Assembly (NCBI RefSeq): GCF_004138125.1
Contig: NZ_RXHS01000012.1
Coordinates: 26,332 to 90,331, forward strand
From: Seramator thermalis
Lineage (GTDB): Bacteria > Bacteroidota > Bacteroidia > Bacteroidales > Dysgonomonadaceae
Direction of reading: 5' to 3'
Length of the DNA stretch: 64,000 nt
This document shows, one piece after another, positions 35,662 through 44,022 of this stretch. The notes beneath the pieces are model-generated. The model was not told the origin of the DNA. It saw only the letters and a program-made list of their open reading frames with translations, and searched no databases. Position 1 is the stretch's first letter. Every line of letters begins with the position of its first letter. The position numbers and the translations under genes are program-made.

Positions 35662-37182
35662 TTAGTTCCTATTCATCGATTCTTTTTTCTGAATATAAAT
35701 CTGATCGCGAGGCAACAATCGTTTCAGATTTGCCACGTTATAAAGCGTTACTGCCTGTGTTACCGATGTATATTCCATATAATGAGGAATGCTCATGTTG
35801 TAAAGATCACGATTGGTATGCCAAATCTCCAGATAACTGAAATTGGTGCCAAGAGGATCGGTATTTTTAAAAGTAATAGTTGGAACACCATTCATTGCAA
35901 AATAGGCGTGATCGCTTCCACCTTCATTCAACGGTATTTCTCGAGCCGGTAGTGAATCCTTTTCCACCGTAAAGGGGATTTGAGGATCATAATTTTCCAA
36001 GCCTTCGGTACATTTTCTGATATCTTCATACCAATTTTCCGGCACAGTCAGTCCGGATGCAGCAAGCGGACCACCATCCCGATTAAAGTAGTTCGAAATA
36101 TGAGGCAATCGATCTTTATGATGTTCCACCCAAAATTTCGATCCCAAAAGGCCAAATTCCTCACCCGCCCAAAAACAGAACAGGATGGTTCTGTCGGGTT
36201 TGTTGCCACCTGCCGCCATAATCAGGCGTGCCATTTCCAGATTGGGCGCTACACCGCTTCCGCAATCCACTGCACCACTTCCGACATCATAAGCATCGAG
36301 ATGACAGCCTGACATTACATACTCTTCCGGATGTTTTACTCCACGAATGTAACCGATCACATTGTGATACTTCACCGGTCCCGGCTTGAAATGATTCCGA
36401 ATATCGAATTCGAGCATCACAAATTCGCGTCGTTCCACTTTATCCCGAATCTTTTTATACTGTTCTTCATCCAATTTAATGTCGGGTAAATCGGGTAAAT
36501 GGTCGAATGACATTTTCGACAGATTTTTCCGATCGTAAAGTGCCGTGAGTGGCACAGGAGCAGCTTGAATTATGCCCAAAATGCCGGCTTCTTTCATTTC
36601 TTTGTAAAAAAGTGCCGGCTCCATAATTTTGTCTGAATCGTTTTTGGCATTCTCATTATGTTTGATGACTTCTGCTCTTAACGAATCACCACTGTCACTA
36701 TAGTCAATTGGCCAACCTTTACTTTTGCCTTCTATCAGCACCCAAGCGCCTTCGAGCTTTCCCTTCATTCGTTCGAATTCTCTTCGGGACTTTGGTTCGA
36801 TGAGCACCGGCCCACGTTGTAATCCTTTCGTGCCGGAAGTATAACTCGGTGTAACGAAATTGAGCGTCATACTTTCATCGCCATACATTCTGCCAAACCA
36901 GGGCCCTCTATTAAAACCGACGGGCACCTCTCCCACTTCTTCAAGTTCTACTTCCAATCCCCAGCTTTTCAAAAGTCCTGCCACCCAGTTTTCTGCATTC
37001 GTATAGGCATCCGATCCGATTAGCCTGCCACCGATACGGTTTGTCAGTATGTCGAGATGTTGCATCGTACGATTGTCTGTTCTGCCCAATTCCATGATTT
37101 TGCGCGAAACGTTGTTTTGTGCAAAAGTTATGCTTGCAATAGATAATAAAAATAAGAACAGTAATTTTTGCAAAGATTTCAT
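35662..37182 (-). CDS. M28-family zinc peptidase (secreted)
   Basis: 506-residue secreted aminopeptidase or carboxypeptidase Q-like enzyme. The signal peptide is MKSLQKLLFLFLLSIASITF; the start is ATG 37180-37182. The frame extends 73 codons upstream into the sixA gene region, which is not believable. Zinc ligands are in GCHLDAYDVGSGAVDCGSGV and CFWAGEEFGLLGS, then YFNRDGG and GGSDHAYF. A PA-type insert (RGPVLIEPKSRREFERM) lies at about 130-260. It is probably involved in peptide scavenging. It converges with the AraC gene (5 bp). Confidence 0.92.
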   Translation of the reverse strand: MKSLQKLLFLFLLSIASITFAQNNVSRKIMELGRTDNRTMQHLDILTNRIGGRLIGSDAYTNAENWVAGLLKSWGLEVELEEVGEVPVGFNRGPWFGRMYGDESMTLNFVTPSYTSGTKGLQRGPVLIEPKSRREFERMKGKLEGAWVLIEGKSKGWPIDYSDSGDSLRAEVIKHNENAKNDSDKIMEPALFYKEMKEAGILGIIQAAPVPLTALYDRKNLSKMSFDHLPDLPDIKLDEEQYKKIRDKVERREFVMLEFDIRNHFKPGPVKYHNVIGYIRGVKHPEEYVMSGCHLDAYDVGSGAVDCGSGVAPNLEMARLIMAAGGNKPDRTILFCFWAGEEFGLLGSKFWVEHHKDRLPHISNYFNRDGGPLAASGLTVPENWYEDIRKCTEGLENYDPQIPFTVEKDSLPAREIPLNEGGSDHAYFAMNGVPTITFKNTDPLGTNFSYLEIWHTNRDLYNMSIPHYMEYTSVTQAVTLYNVANLKRLLPRDQIYIQKKESMNRN

Positions 37183-37226
37183 TGATTTAAACGGATTTGT
37201 GAAATTCATAAAAGCGAGAAAACAGG

Positions 37227-37712
37227 TTATTTTTCGGGGACATACAGCCAAAGAAAATGAGCATTTTCGGCAGCAATTTCTTTCCACGAATCGACATTGA
37301 ATTGAAATGCTGCAACCGAAGCCGTAGGCAAATGATCGAGGCGAACGCCAAAATGGTTGATTAAGTCGGTCAATCCCGGATTGTGCCCGACGAGTATGCA
37401 ACTTATTATTTCGTCACCGATATTTCCCAACAAATGTCTTAACCACAATGATGTAGCCATATATAATTCGCCGTCGGTTCGAATGTTTTCGAGAGAATAC
37501 GAAACTTTTTCCGCAACGATACGTGCTGTTTCCCAAGCTCGCGGAGCCGACGAAGAGTAAATCAGATCCGGTGTTCCCTCGCGAACGGCAATGGTGTTTC
37601 CCGTCATTTCGGCTTGCAATCGTCCGCTAATGGCAAGTTTTCGGTCGAAATCTCTTTCATCGATATTGCGTGGTTCGGCTTTTCCGTGTCGAAGAATTAG
37701 AAGGGTTTTCAT
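37227..37712 (-). CDS. sixA: SixA-type histidine phosphatase
   Basis: 161-residue histidine phosphatase. The catalytic motif is LLILRHGKAEPRN, the second histidine is in LVGHNPGLTDLIN, and the active-site arginine region is SSAPRAWETARIV. Lengths and motifs fit SixA, which dephosphorylates phospho-His domains of phosphorelay proteins. A wider histidine-phosphatase substrate range is possible. It lies 44 bp upstream of the M28 gene. Confidence 0.88.
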   Translation of the reverse strand: MKTLLILRHGKAEPRNIDERDFDRKLAISGRLQAEMTGNTIAVREGTPDLIYSSSAPRAWETARIVAEKVSYSLENIRTDGELYMATSLWLRHLLGNIGDEIISCILVGHNPGLTDLINHFGVRLDHLPTASVAAFQFNVDSWKEIAAENAHFLWLYVPEK

Positions 37713-38079
37713 CAGTTTTGTAATTAATCGGTGAAATTACTAAAAATTTATCGAATCTCTCCCGACTATTCAACACATCACCCTGAAAATTTTTTCAAAA
37801 GACTTTATCGAAAAATGCTGAATTTGATCTTGAATAGTTATTTCAGATATCATATATGATTCTATTTCGGCGTGTTATACATGATATCGGGGTTGTTTTT
37901 GATCTGTTCAATACTACATTCGTCCTACCGTTTATCTCTATTCCATCCATAATCTTCCTACGCTATAGCTCCGACGCAACTCCCAGTCTCCTCCCAGTCA
38001 ACTCCAAGGCAACCCCCAGTTAACGCTTTCACTACTCCCCTGAAAATTCATTGACAAAATAACATTCGGATATAAATCA
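37713..38079. other. Intergenic region carrying the 11-bp repeat element
   Basis: 367 bp between sixA and the pseudouridine synthase gene. It contains the head sequence and array described at 37965-38030. No gene is supported. ATATCATATATGAT and ATACATGATATC near 37850-37890 are AT-rich near-palindromes with no assigned role. Confidence 0.6.
37931..38030. repeat. 11-bp array with head sequence (solo copy)
   Basis: A head containing TTATCTCTATT and then TTCCTACGCTATAGCTCCGA leads into six 11-mer units at 37965-38030 (ATAGCTCCGAC, GCAACTCCCAG, TCTCCTCCCAG, TCAACTCCAAG, GCAACCCCCAG, then a decayed one). The head is nearly identical to the one before the DUF6266 array (62920-62955). No DUF6266 gene follows here. 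Confidence 0.8.
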
Positions 38080-38793
38080 TCACTTCGCTTCTTCCGATTT
38101 GATTGACGAAGTATTTGTTTCAACGGACAATTCCAATGCTTTCCATAGCGTATCGTTGGGAACAGGTGCAACGACATGGATTTGCTGCTTCGAAACAGGA
38201 TGCACAAAAGAAATGGTGCGGGCGTGCAAACTGATGCTTCCATCGGGATTGGAACGTTCAGCCCCATATTTCAAATCACCTTTGATGGGGCAACCTATTT
38301 TTGCCAATTGGCAACGAATTTGATGATGACGGCCGGTTTCGAGATCAACTTCAAGCAGAAAATATTTTTGCGAGGCTGCTCTTAACTTATAATGAAGAAT
38401 CGCTTTTTTTGTATTCGGCTTTTCCGAATCGTAGGCTGTCGATTTGTTGGTCTTTTCGTTTTTTATCAGGTAATGGATCAAAGTATCTTCTTCCTTGGGC
38501 GGTCGATTTTTGACAACAGCCCAATAAGTTTTATCCACTTCGCCATTGCGAAACATCTCATTCAGGCGCGAAAGGGCTTTGCTCGTTTTGGCAAAAACCA
38601 CAACCCCACTTGTCGGCCGATCGAGACGGTGTGTAACGCCACAAAAAACATTTCCCGGTTTGTGGTATTTTTCTTTCAGATATTCCTTAATCGATTCCGA
38701 AAGCGGTTTATCGCCTGTTTTGTCGCCCTGTACAATTTCAGAAGGCGCTTTATTGACGATGATAAGATGATTGTCTTCGTAGAGTACGTCCAT
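38080..38793 (-). CDS. RluA-family pseudouridine synthase
   Basis: 237-residue pseudouridine synthase of the RluA/RluC/RluD class. The catalytic motif is GVTHRLDRPTSGVVVFAKT (Asp in HRLD). LLEVDLETGRHHQIRCQLA and the C-terminal SLHARTISFVHP are also typical. The start is ATG 38791-38793 (MDVLYEDNHLIIVNKAP); an upstream extension of 10 codons is less likely. There is no S4 domain, so it is the short form. The exact RNA target (23S rRNA or tRNA) is not clear. Confidence 0.9.
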   Translation of the reverse strand: MDVLYEDNHLIIVNKAPSEIVQGDKTGDKPLSESIKEYLKEKYHKPGNVFCGVTHRLDRPTSGVVVFAKTSKALSRLNEMFRNGEVDKTYWAVVKNRPPKEEDTLIHYLIKNEKTNKSTAYDSEKPNTKKAILHYKLRAASQKYFLLEVDLETGRHHQIRCQLAKIGCPIKGDLKYGAERSNPDGSISLHARTISFVHPVSKQQIHVVAPVPNDTLWKALELSVETNTSSIKSEEAK

Positions 38794-38874
38794 GATTTGC
38801 AAATAACAAATAAAATGAGGCACAAAGATAATCGATGTGCCTCATGCGAACGAATTATTTATCGAGATTATTGA

Positions 38875-39621
38875 TTACATATTCATTCCGCCACATACAT
38901 GAATAACTTGTCCACTCACATACGAAGATAATTCGGATGCAAGGAAAAGAGCAACATTCGCAACATCTTCGGGCGTTCCGCCACGCTTCAGCGGGATTTG
39001 TTTTGCCCATTCGTTGCGAACTTCTTCCGAAAGTTGGCCTGTCATGTCGGTAATGATAAATCCGGGAGCAATACAGTTGGCACGAATACCGCGTGAGCCA
39101 AGTTCTTTTGCAATAGATTTTGCCAATCCGATCATACCGGCTTTAGAAGCAGAATAATTGGCCTGACCAGCATTTCCCGAAACGCCTACCACAGAGCTCA
39201 TGTTGATGATGCTGCCCGATTTTTGGCGCATCATGATAGGAGTTATTGCATGAATGAAATTGAATGCCGATTTCAAGTTCACGTTAATCACCATATCCCA
39301 TTGCTGTTCGGTCATACGCATCATCAGTCCGTCACGTGTGATTCCTGCATTGTTCACCAGAACATCGATCCTTCCGAAATCATTCATTACTTCAGCAACC
39401 ACTTTTTCGGTGTCCGCAAAATCGGCTGCATTCGAAGCATATCCCTTCACTTTTACGCCGAAGGCGGCTATTTCGCTTTCGGTAGCTTTTGCAATGTCGT
39501 CGATTGCCAAATCGGTAAATGCTACGTTAGCTCCTTCCGAAGCATATTTCAGAGCAATGGCTTTTCCGATTCCTCGTGCTGCTCCGGTAATCAACGCTGT
39601 TTTTCCTTCCAATAATTTCAT
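38875..39621 (-). CDS. fabG: 3-oxoacyl-ACP reductase
   Basis: 248-residue short-chain dehydrogenase that reduces 3-oxoacyl-ACP with NADPH. The nucleotide loop is ITGAARGIGKAIALKYA, and NNAG is in VDVLVNNAGITRDGL. The catalytic Ser, Tyr and Lys are in MSSVVGVSGNAGQANYSASKAG. The C-terminal block VALFLASELSSYVSGQVIHV matches FabG. It lies 19 bp after a TetR-type regulator gene, probably one operon. Confidence 0.93.
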   Translation of the reverse strand: MKLLEGKTALITGAARGIGKAIALKYASEGANVAFTDLAIDDIAKATESEIAAFGVKVKGYASNAADFADTEKVVAEVMNDFGRIDVLVNNAGITRDGLMMRMTEQQWDMVINVNLKSAFNFIHAITPIMMRQKSGSIINMSSVVGVSGNAGQANYSASKAGMIGLAKSIAKELGSRGIRANCIAPGFIITDMTGQLSEEVRNEWAKQIPLKRGGTPEDVANVALFLASELSSYVSGQVIHVCGGMNM

Positions 39622-39640
39622 TGTCTTGTTTATAATAAAT

Positions 39641-40240
39641 TTAAAATGTAGATTTATTTTTGTAAAGTCCTCGAAAAATAAACCTCGAAATGAGCGCCTT
39701 GTCTTCCTCGTTTTGGGAATTGAGATTCAGTACGCCACGAATAATAGGCACTTCCAATCCTTTAAACGAAAAGTGGAGCAATGCGGCTGTTCGCGGAATA
39801 TCGCTTACTTCGAAAATTCCTTCATCACATCCGTCCTTCAAAATAATTTCGAGATATTGAATATCTTTCAAATCAAATTCCTTACGCACATTTTCTACAC
39901 GCCAGATGTCGCGAAAAAAACCTGCCCGCAAATTGCCATTTCTGCGTACTACTTCTTTCACAGCACTCAATCGAGTGAAAGCAAACAACATAATTTTTTC
40001 GTCGGCCGGTAGTTTTTGCTTTATCACTTCATCCAGTTTTTTATACAGCTCCTGGAATTCTGATTCTACTACAGCTTTATAAATTTCATTTTTACTGTTG
40101 AAGTACGTATAAAGTGTGCGACGACCACGCTTGGATGCCTCGGCAATATCGTTCATGGTGGTGTTTTCGACCCCATTTTTAGCGAACAATTGTCGAGCTA
40201 CCTCAATCAGACTTCGTTTTGTTTTCGATGTAGGTGCCAC
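39641..40240 (-). CDS. TetR/AcrR-family transcriptional regulator
   Basis: 199-residue regulator with N-terminal HTH (IEVARQLFAKNGVENTTMND, then IAEASKRGRRTLYTYFNSK) and a C-terminal ligand domain (about 75-190). It is directly upstream of fabG in the same direction, so it may control lipid synthesis or turnover. The ligand is unknown. Confidence 0.9.
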   Translation of the reverse strand: MAPTSKTKRSLIEVARQLFAKNGVENTTMNDIAEASKRGRRTLYTYFNSKNEIYKAVVESEFQELYKKLDEVIKQKLPADEKIMLFAFTRLSAVKEVVRRNGNLRAGFFRDIWRVENVRKEFDLKDIQYLEIILKDGCDEGIFEVSDIPRTAALLHFSFKGLEVPIIRGVLNLNSQNEEDKALISRFIFRGLYKNKSTF

Positions 40241-40616
40241 AAAAAATGCACAATTTATGATTATGTGTGCAAAATTAGCATAAAGTTTTCATTTCTGAAA
40301 GAATATGCTTTAAAAAAATCCCGACAAAAGAACATCATTATTTTTTCTGAAGATCACTCGTTTTGAAAAATTTGAGACGCATTTGTCTTATCCGTAAAGA
40401 AATATTTGCCGCACTTGTTTTGGATATACCAAAAATCGCTTTATTTTTGCAAGAAAAAATGAAAAACTTTCTTACCAAAAGTTCATCTTAAACTATTCGA
40501 AGATTTACGTGATGACTATTTCTATGTGAAATAAAAAACTATAATCACCTATTTTTCCGAACAATTAAGGGTAACACAACAAGTCGTGTAAAAACAGTAA
40601 TACTCAAAAAAATAAT
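40241..40616. other. Intergenic region with the trpB2 promoter
   Basis: 376 bp between divergent tetR and trpB2. It holds the promoter at 40419-40449 and a leader of about 160 nt without a recognised riboswitch. A 10-codon ATG frame at 40459 has no Trp codon. Confidence 0.6.
40419..40449 (+). promoter_or_regulatory. Bacteroidetes-type promoter of trpB2
   Basis: TTTG (40419-40422), 19 nt, then TATTTTTG (40442-40449). This matches TTTG-N19-21-TAnnTTTG. Predicted transcription start is near 40456. Confidence 0.8.
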
Positions 40617-41972
40617 ATGGAAAAGACTAAAAAATTCATTCTTCCCGAATCGGAAATTCCTACGCAGTGGTACAATATTGTAGCCGAAATGCAAAACAAA
40701 CCGAAACCCATGATAAATCCGCAAACCAAGGAGCCAATCAAGGCCGAAGATTTGTTTCCACTTTTTGCCGAAGAACTTTCGCGTCAGGAAGTGAATACGA
40801 CCGATGCATGGATTGATATTCCCGAAGAGGTGCGCGACAAATACAAGATTTATCGCCCTACTCCACTCGTTCGCGCCTATGGACTGGAAAAAGCCCTCGA
40901 TACACCGGCTCATATCTATTTCAAAAACGAAAGTGTGAGTCCGGTAGGTTCACATAAACTCAATTCGGCATTGCCTCAGGCTTATTATAACAAATTGGAC
41001 GGCACAACCAATCTCACCACCGAAACCGGCGCCGGACAATGGGGTACGGCTCTTGCGCTTGCCTGCAAGATGTTCGGTTTGGAACTCGCCGTTTATATGG
41101 TGAAAATCAGCTATGAGCAAAAGCCTTATCGCCGCTCACTCATGCAAACCTGGGGTGCACAAGTGATAGCATCGCCGAGCATGTCCACCAAAGCCGGTCG
41201 CAAAATCATAACGGATAATCCTACTTATCAGGGAAGTTTGGGAACTGCTATTTCCGAAGCCATCGAACTGGCTATGCAGACACCGCATTGCAAATATGCA
41301 CTGGGCAGCGTGCTCAATCATGTGTCACTTCATCAAACCATCATCGGATTGGAAGCCGAAAAGCAAATGGAAATGGCGGGCGAATATCCTGACGTAATCA
41401 TCGGATGTTTTGGCGGCGGATCCAATTTCTCGGGAATTTCGTTTCCATTTCTCCGCCATAAACTGAAGGGTGAAAAAAACACGCGTTTTGTTGCGGCCGA
41501 ACCAACATCCTGTCCAAAACTCACACGTGGAAGCTTTCAATACGATTTTGGCGACGAAATTGGTTATACGCCGCTTATCCCGATGTTCACGCTTGGGCAC
41601 AATTTCGCTCCGGCAAACATCCACGCCGGCGGATTGCGTTATCACGGAGCCGGAAGCATCGTAAGCCAACTGCTCATCGATAATCTTATCGAAGCAGTGG
41701 ATATCGAACAGCTCGACACATTCGAGGCCGGAATTCTTTTTGCCCGCACCGAAGGGATCATCCCTGCTCCCGAATCCACTCATGCGATTGCCGCTGCTAT
41801 CAACGAAGCATTGAAAGCCAAAGAAGAAGGTTCAAAGAAAGTAATCCTTTTCAATCTTTCCGGACACGGGTTGATTGATATGAGTGCTTACGACCAGTAT
41901 TTGGCCGGCGACTTGATCAATCACGAAGTGAGTGACGAAGAGATTGCTAAAAACCTGGAAATGTTGGCATAA
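40617..41972 (+). CDS. trpB: TrpB2-type tryptophan synthase beta subunit
   Basis: 451-residue PLP enzyme of the TrpB2 type, longer than TrpB1 (about 400). The PLP lysine is in NESVSPVGSHKLNSALPQAY, followed by TETGAGQWGTALALACKMFG. The phosphate loop is GCFGGGSNFSGISFP, and the C-terminal FNLSGHGLIDMSAYDQYLAG is typical. TrpB2 joins indole with L-serine; it usually lacks strong interaction with TrpA and may salvage indole. No trpA lies nearby, which supports a stand-alone salvage role. Confidence 0.93.
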   Translation: MEKTKKFILPESEIPTQWYNIVAEMQNKPKPMINPQTKEPIKAEDLFPLFAEELSRQEVNTTDAWIDIPEEVRDKYKIYRPTPLVRAYGLEKALDTPAHIYFKNESVSPVGSHKLNSALPQAYYNKLDGTTNLTTETGAGQWGTALALACKMFGLELAVYMVKISYEQKPYRRSLMQTWGAQVIASPSMSTKAGRKIITDNPTYQGSLGTAISEAIELAMQTPHCKYALGSVLNHVSLHQTIIGLEAEKQMEMAGEYPDVIIGCFGGGSNFSGISFPFLRHKLKGEKNTRFVAAEPTSCPKLTRGSFQYDFGDEIGYTPLIPMFTLGHNFAPANIHAGGLRYHGAGSIVSQLLIDNLIEAVDIEQLDTFEAGILFARTEGIIPAPESTHAIAAAINEALKAKEEGSKKVILFNLSGHGLIDMSAYDQYLAGDLINHEVSDEEIAKNLEMLA

Positions 41973-42036
41973 CTTCGTGTCAAATAATAGGACGAAGAAA
42001 TCTGTCGTTTTTTATTTTGAAAAAATGCCGATAAAA

Positions 42037-42068
42037 TTTGTTTTTCCCGATTTAAGGTTTTATCTTTG
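42037..42068 (+). promoter_or_regulatory. Promoter of the non-coding RNA
   Basis: TTTG (42037-42040), exactly 20 nt, then TATCTTTG (42061-42068). Both boxes fit the Bacteroidetes consensus. It is the best promoter match in the window. Confidence 0.88.
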
Positions 42069-42074
42069 GAGTAC

Positions 42075-42325
42075 CAAAAGCGTTGAATGAGTTATTGCCG
42101 CATTGGTCGATTGGGAAACTCATCAATAATATTCTAAAGACCGAGACAAGTTTTCGTTATCAATGGCGGGCCGCGCCTTCGGGTATTCCGATTGATCGGA
42201 ACGGCGGATTACAAAGATAGCGAGACACTCAAATCCTGTAATAAGGAGTTTCGTCTTATTCCACCAGTGCGGCTCCCTATAAAAAGCAGATGGAGAAGAG
42301 ATTGATTCTTTCACCGTCTGCTTTT
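42075..42325 (+). ncRNA. Structured non-coding RNA, 6S-like topology
   Basis: About 250 nt from the strong promoter to a terminator, with no long reading frame. A closing stem GCCGCATTGGT (42097-42107) pairs with ACCAGTGCGGC (42263-42273, one G-U). An asymmetric bubble follows (7 nt on the left, 10 nt on the right), then a distal stem GAAACTC (42115-42121) with GAGTTTC (42246-42252). A long stem interrupted by a central bubble is the layout of 6S RNA, which binds RNA polymerase as a promoter mimic. A cis-acting leader for the downstream CHR genes is the main alternative. Expression and RNAP binding are untested. Confidence 0.6.
42282..42325 (+). terminator. Terminator ending the non-coding RNA
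   Basis: 12-bp stem AAAAGCAGATGG (42282-42293) with CCGTCTGCTTTT (42314-42325), one G-U pair. The loop can extend the stem (AGAA/TTCT). The stop of transcription is followed 27 bp later by the ATG of the first CHR gene. Confidence 0.85.
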
Positions 42326-42351
42326 CCATTATTTATTAAAGCAAAAAACTT

Positions 42352-42897
42352 ATGAAACGATACTGGGAATTGTTTGTGGTTTTTTTTAAAATTGGCGCTT
42401 TCACATTTGGAGGTGGCTATGCCATGATACCCCTCATTCGCAACGAGGTGGTTTCAAAGAAAACTTGGCTTGACGACAATGAGTTTATGGACATGTTGGC
42501 TATTGCTCAATCCATGCCGGGCCCAATCTCTCTAAACACGGCGTTGTTCGTAGGAAATAAACGGCTCGGATTTAAAGGAAGTTTGTTTTCCGCTGCCGGT
42601 ATTATATTGCCTTCGTTCATCGTTATATTGTTTCTTGCAATCGTTTTTACCCAATTTAAAGAAAATCCTTACATCGAACGTATTTTCAAAGGCATTCGAC
42701 CCGCTGTTGTTGCTCTCATAGCCGCACCGCTACTTGGACTTGGAAAATCGGCCGGCGTAACTCGAAAGAACATCTGGATTCCGGCCGCGGTAGCCATCTG
42801 TGTTTGGCTTTTACATATATCGCCCATATATATCGTAATGGTATGCATCGCGTTGGGCTTACTGCATTTTGCTCGAATCAAACGCACTCTCCGATAA
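42352..42897 (+). CDS. Short-chain CHR (chromate transporter family) protein 1
   Basis: 181-residue membrane protein with one CHR domain. The signature FKIGAFTFGGGYAMIPLIRN is at the N-terminus, followed by MLAIAQSMPGPISLNTALFV. About five to six TM helices follow. Short-chain CHR proteins act as pairs encoded side by side; here the partner starts 1 bp after the stop codon. Family members export chromate or sulfate-like anions; the substrate here is unknown. Confidence 0.9.
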   Translation: MKRYWELFVVFFKIGAFTFGGGYAMIPLIRNEVVSKKTWLDDNEFMDMLAIAQSMPGPISLNTALFVGNKRLGFKGSLFSAAGIILPSFIVILFLAIVFTQFKENPYIERIFKGIRPAVVALIAAPLLGLGKSAGVTRKNIWIPAAVAICVWLLHISPIYIVMVCIALGLLHFARIKRTLR

Positions 42898-42898
42898 T

Positions 42899-43456
42899 AT
42901 GCAACTGATCGAATTGTATCTGAGCCTTTTTATTTCATTTTTCAAAATCGGATTGTTCGGTTTTGGAGGAGGCTATGCCATGTTGCCTTTGATCCAACAC
43001 GAAATAGTGGATGCCCATCATTGGATTTCGGTAGCCGATTTTACGGATATCGTAGCCATTTCGCAAACCACTCCGGGACCTATTGCTTTCAACTCGGCCA
43101 CCTATATCGGTTACGCGAGTGTTACAAATCTCGGATTTTCGAATTTTCAGGGAATTATCGGGTCGGCCATTAGTACATTGGCCGTCAGTCTTCCATCGAT
43201 TATCATCATGACCATCGTCTGTGCTTTTTTTGCCCGACTTAGCAACAACGAATGGATGCGCGCTTCGCTCTCGGTTTTGAAACCGGGGGTCATCGGATTG
43301 ATTGCTGCTGCAGCGCTAATGCTGATTAACAACTACAATTTCATCGATTATAAAAGCTGGATTATTTTCGCAGCAGTTTTTATAGCTTCCCTCAAAAAAA
43401 TCGATCCAATTTTGCTTATTGTCTTTTCGGGAATTGCGGGACTTGTGCTTTACTGA
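42899..43456 (+). CDS. Short-chain CHR (chromate transporter family) protein 2
   Basis: 185-residue partner of the previous gene, with FKIGLFGFGGGYAMLPLIQH and IVAISQTTPGPIAFNSATYI. The start is ATG 42899, so it overlaps nothing and lies 1 nt after the previous stop. The two proteins probably insert in opposite orientations to form one transporter. There is no clear terminator after it. Confidence 0.9.
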   Translation: MQLIELYLSLFISFFKIGLFGFGGGYAMLPLIQHEIVDAHHWISVADFTDIVAISQTTPGPIAFNSATYIGYASVTNLGFSNFQGIIGSAISTLAVSLPSIIIMTIVCAFFARLSNNEWMRASLSVLKPGVIGLIAAAALMLINNYNFIDYKSWIIFAAVFIASLKKIDPILLIVFSGIAGLVLY

Positions 43457-43477
43457 TGCAATGGCCGATATGCGATT

Positions 43478-43975
43478 TCAGGATTGCACTTTCTGGTAAG
43501 CCAATCGTTCCGATCCATCGGCTAAATAAATTATGCCGCAATAAGTGAATCCATACGATTGCAGGATATGCTGCATGATATGATTGTCGCGATGCGTATC
43601 TACTCTTACATTCGAAATCCGATTGAAACACCAGTCAAAAACACAACGTGCAACGCCTTTTTCTTCACCGCCGGAAGCCATGCGATGAACAGTGCCATAA
43701 GGCGCTTCGTTAAGCCACTTGCCGTCATATATTTTCCGATAAGTAGGATCTTCACCGATAATGAAACAAAACGTCGCCACAATAAGTCCATTTTCGTTTT
43801 CACAAACAAAACTGTGCCCTGCTGCTATTTCGTCACGAATAAAAGCTTCATTCGGATATCCGTTGACCCACTGCTGATGATTACTCTGCGAACGCATGAA
43901 ATTGCGCGCAATATCATAAAGCCGCATTACCCGATCGAGATCGAGAATCGTTGTGCAACGTATGTTTGTAATCAT
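43478..43975 (-). CDS. GNAT-family N-acetyltransferase
   Basis: 165-residue acetyltransferase fold. It has an N-terminal alpha/beta segment (DRVMRLYDIARNFMRSQSNH), the strand FVCENENGLIVATFCFIIGE, and motif A MASGGEEKGVARCVFDWCF followed by VRVDTHRDNHIMQHILQSYG. The acetyl-CoA loop is less canonical than usual (GGEEKGVA). The substrate is unknown. It converges with the CHR pair. Confidence 0.83.
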   Translation of the reverse strand: MITNIRCTTILDLDRVMRLYDIARNFMRSQSNHQQWVNGYPNEAFIRDEIAAGHSFVCENENGLIVATFCFIIGEDPTYRKIYDGKWLNEAPYGTVHRMASGGEEKGVARCVFDWCFNRISNVRVDTHRDNHIMQHILQSYGFTYCGIIYLADGSERLAYQKVQS

Positions 43976-44022
43976 AGCTTGCAGTTATATTGCTATTTCA
44001 TGAAATATCGGAACTAAAAACT

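Noticed and set aside
40459..40491. Leader peptide controlling trpB2
   Set aside because: The 10-codon frame has no Trp codon and begins almost at the predicted transcription start, so tryptophan attenuation is not supported.
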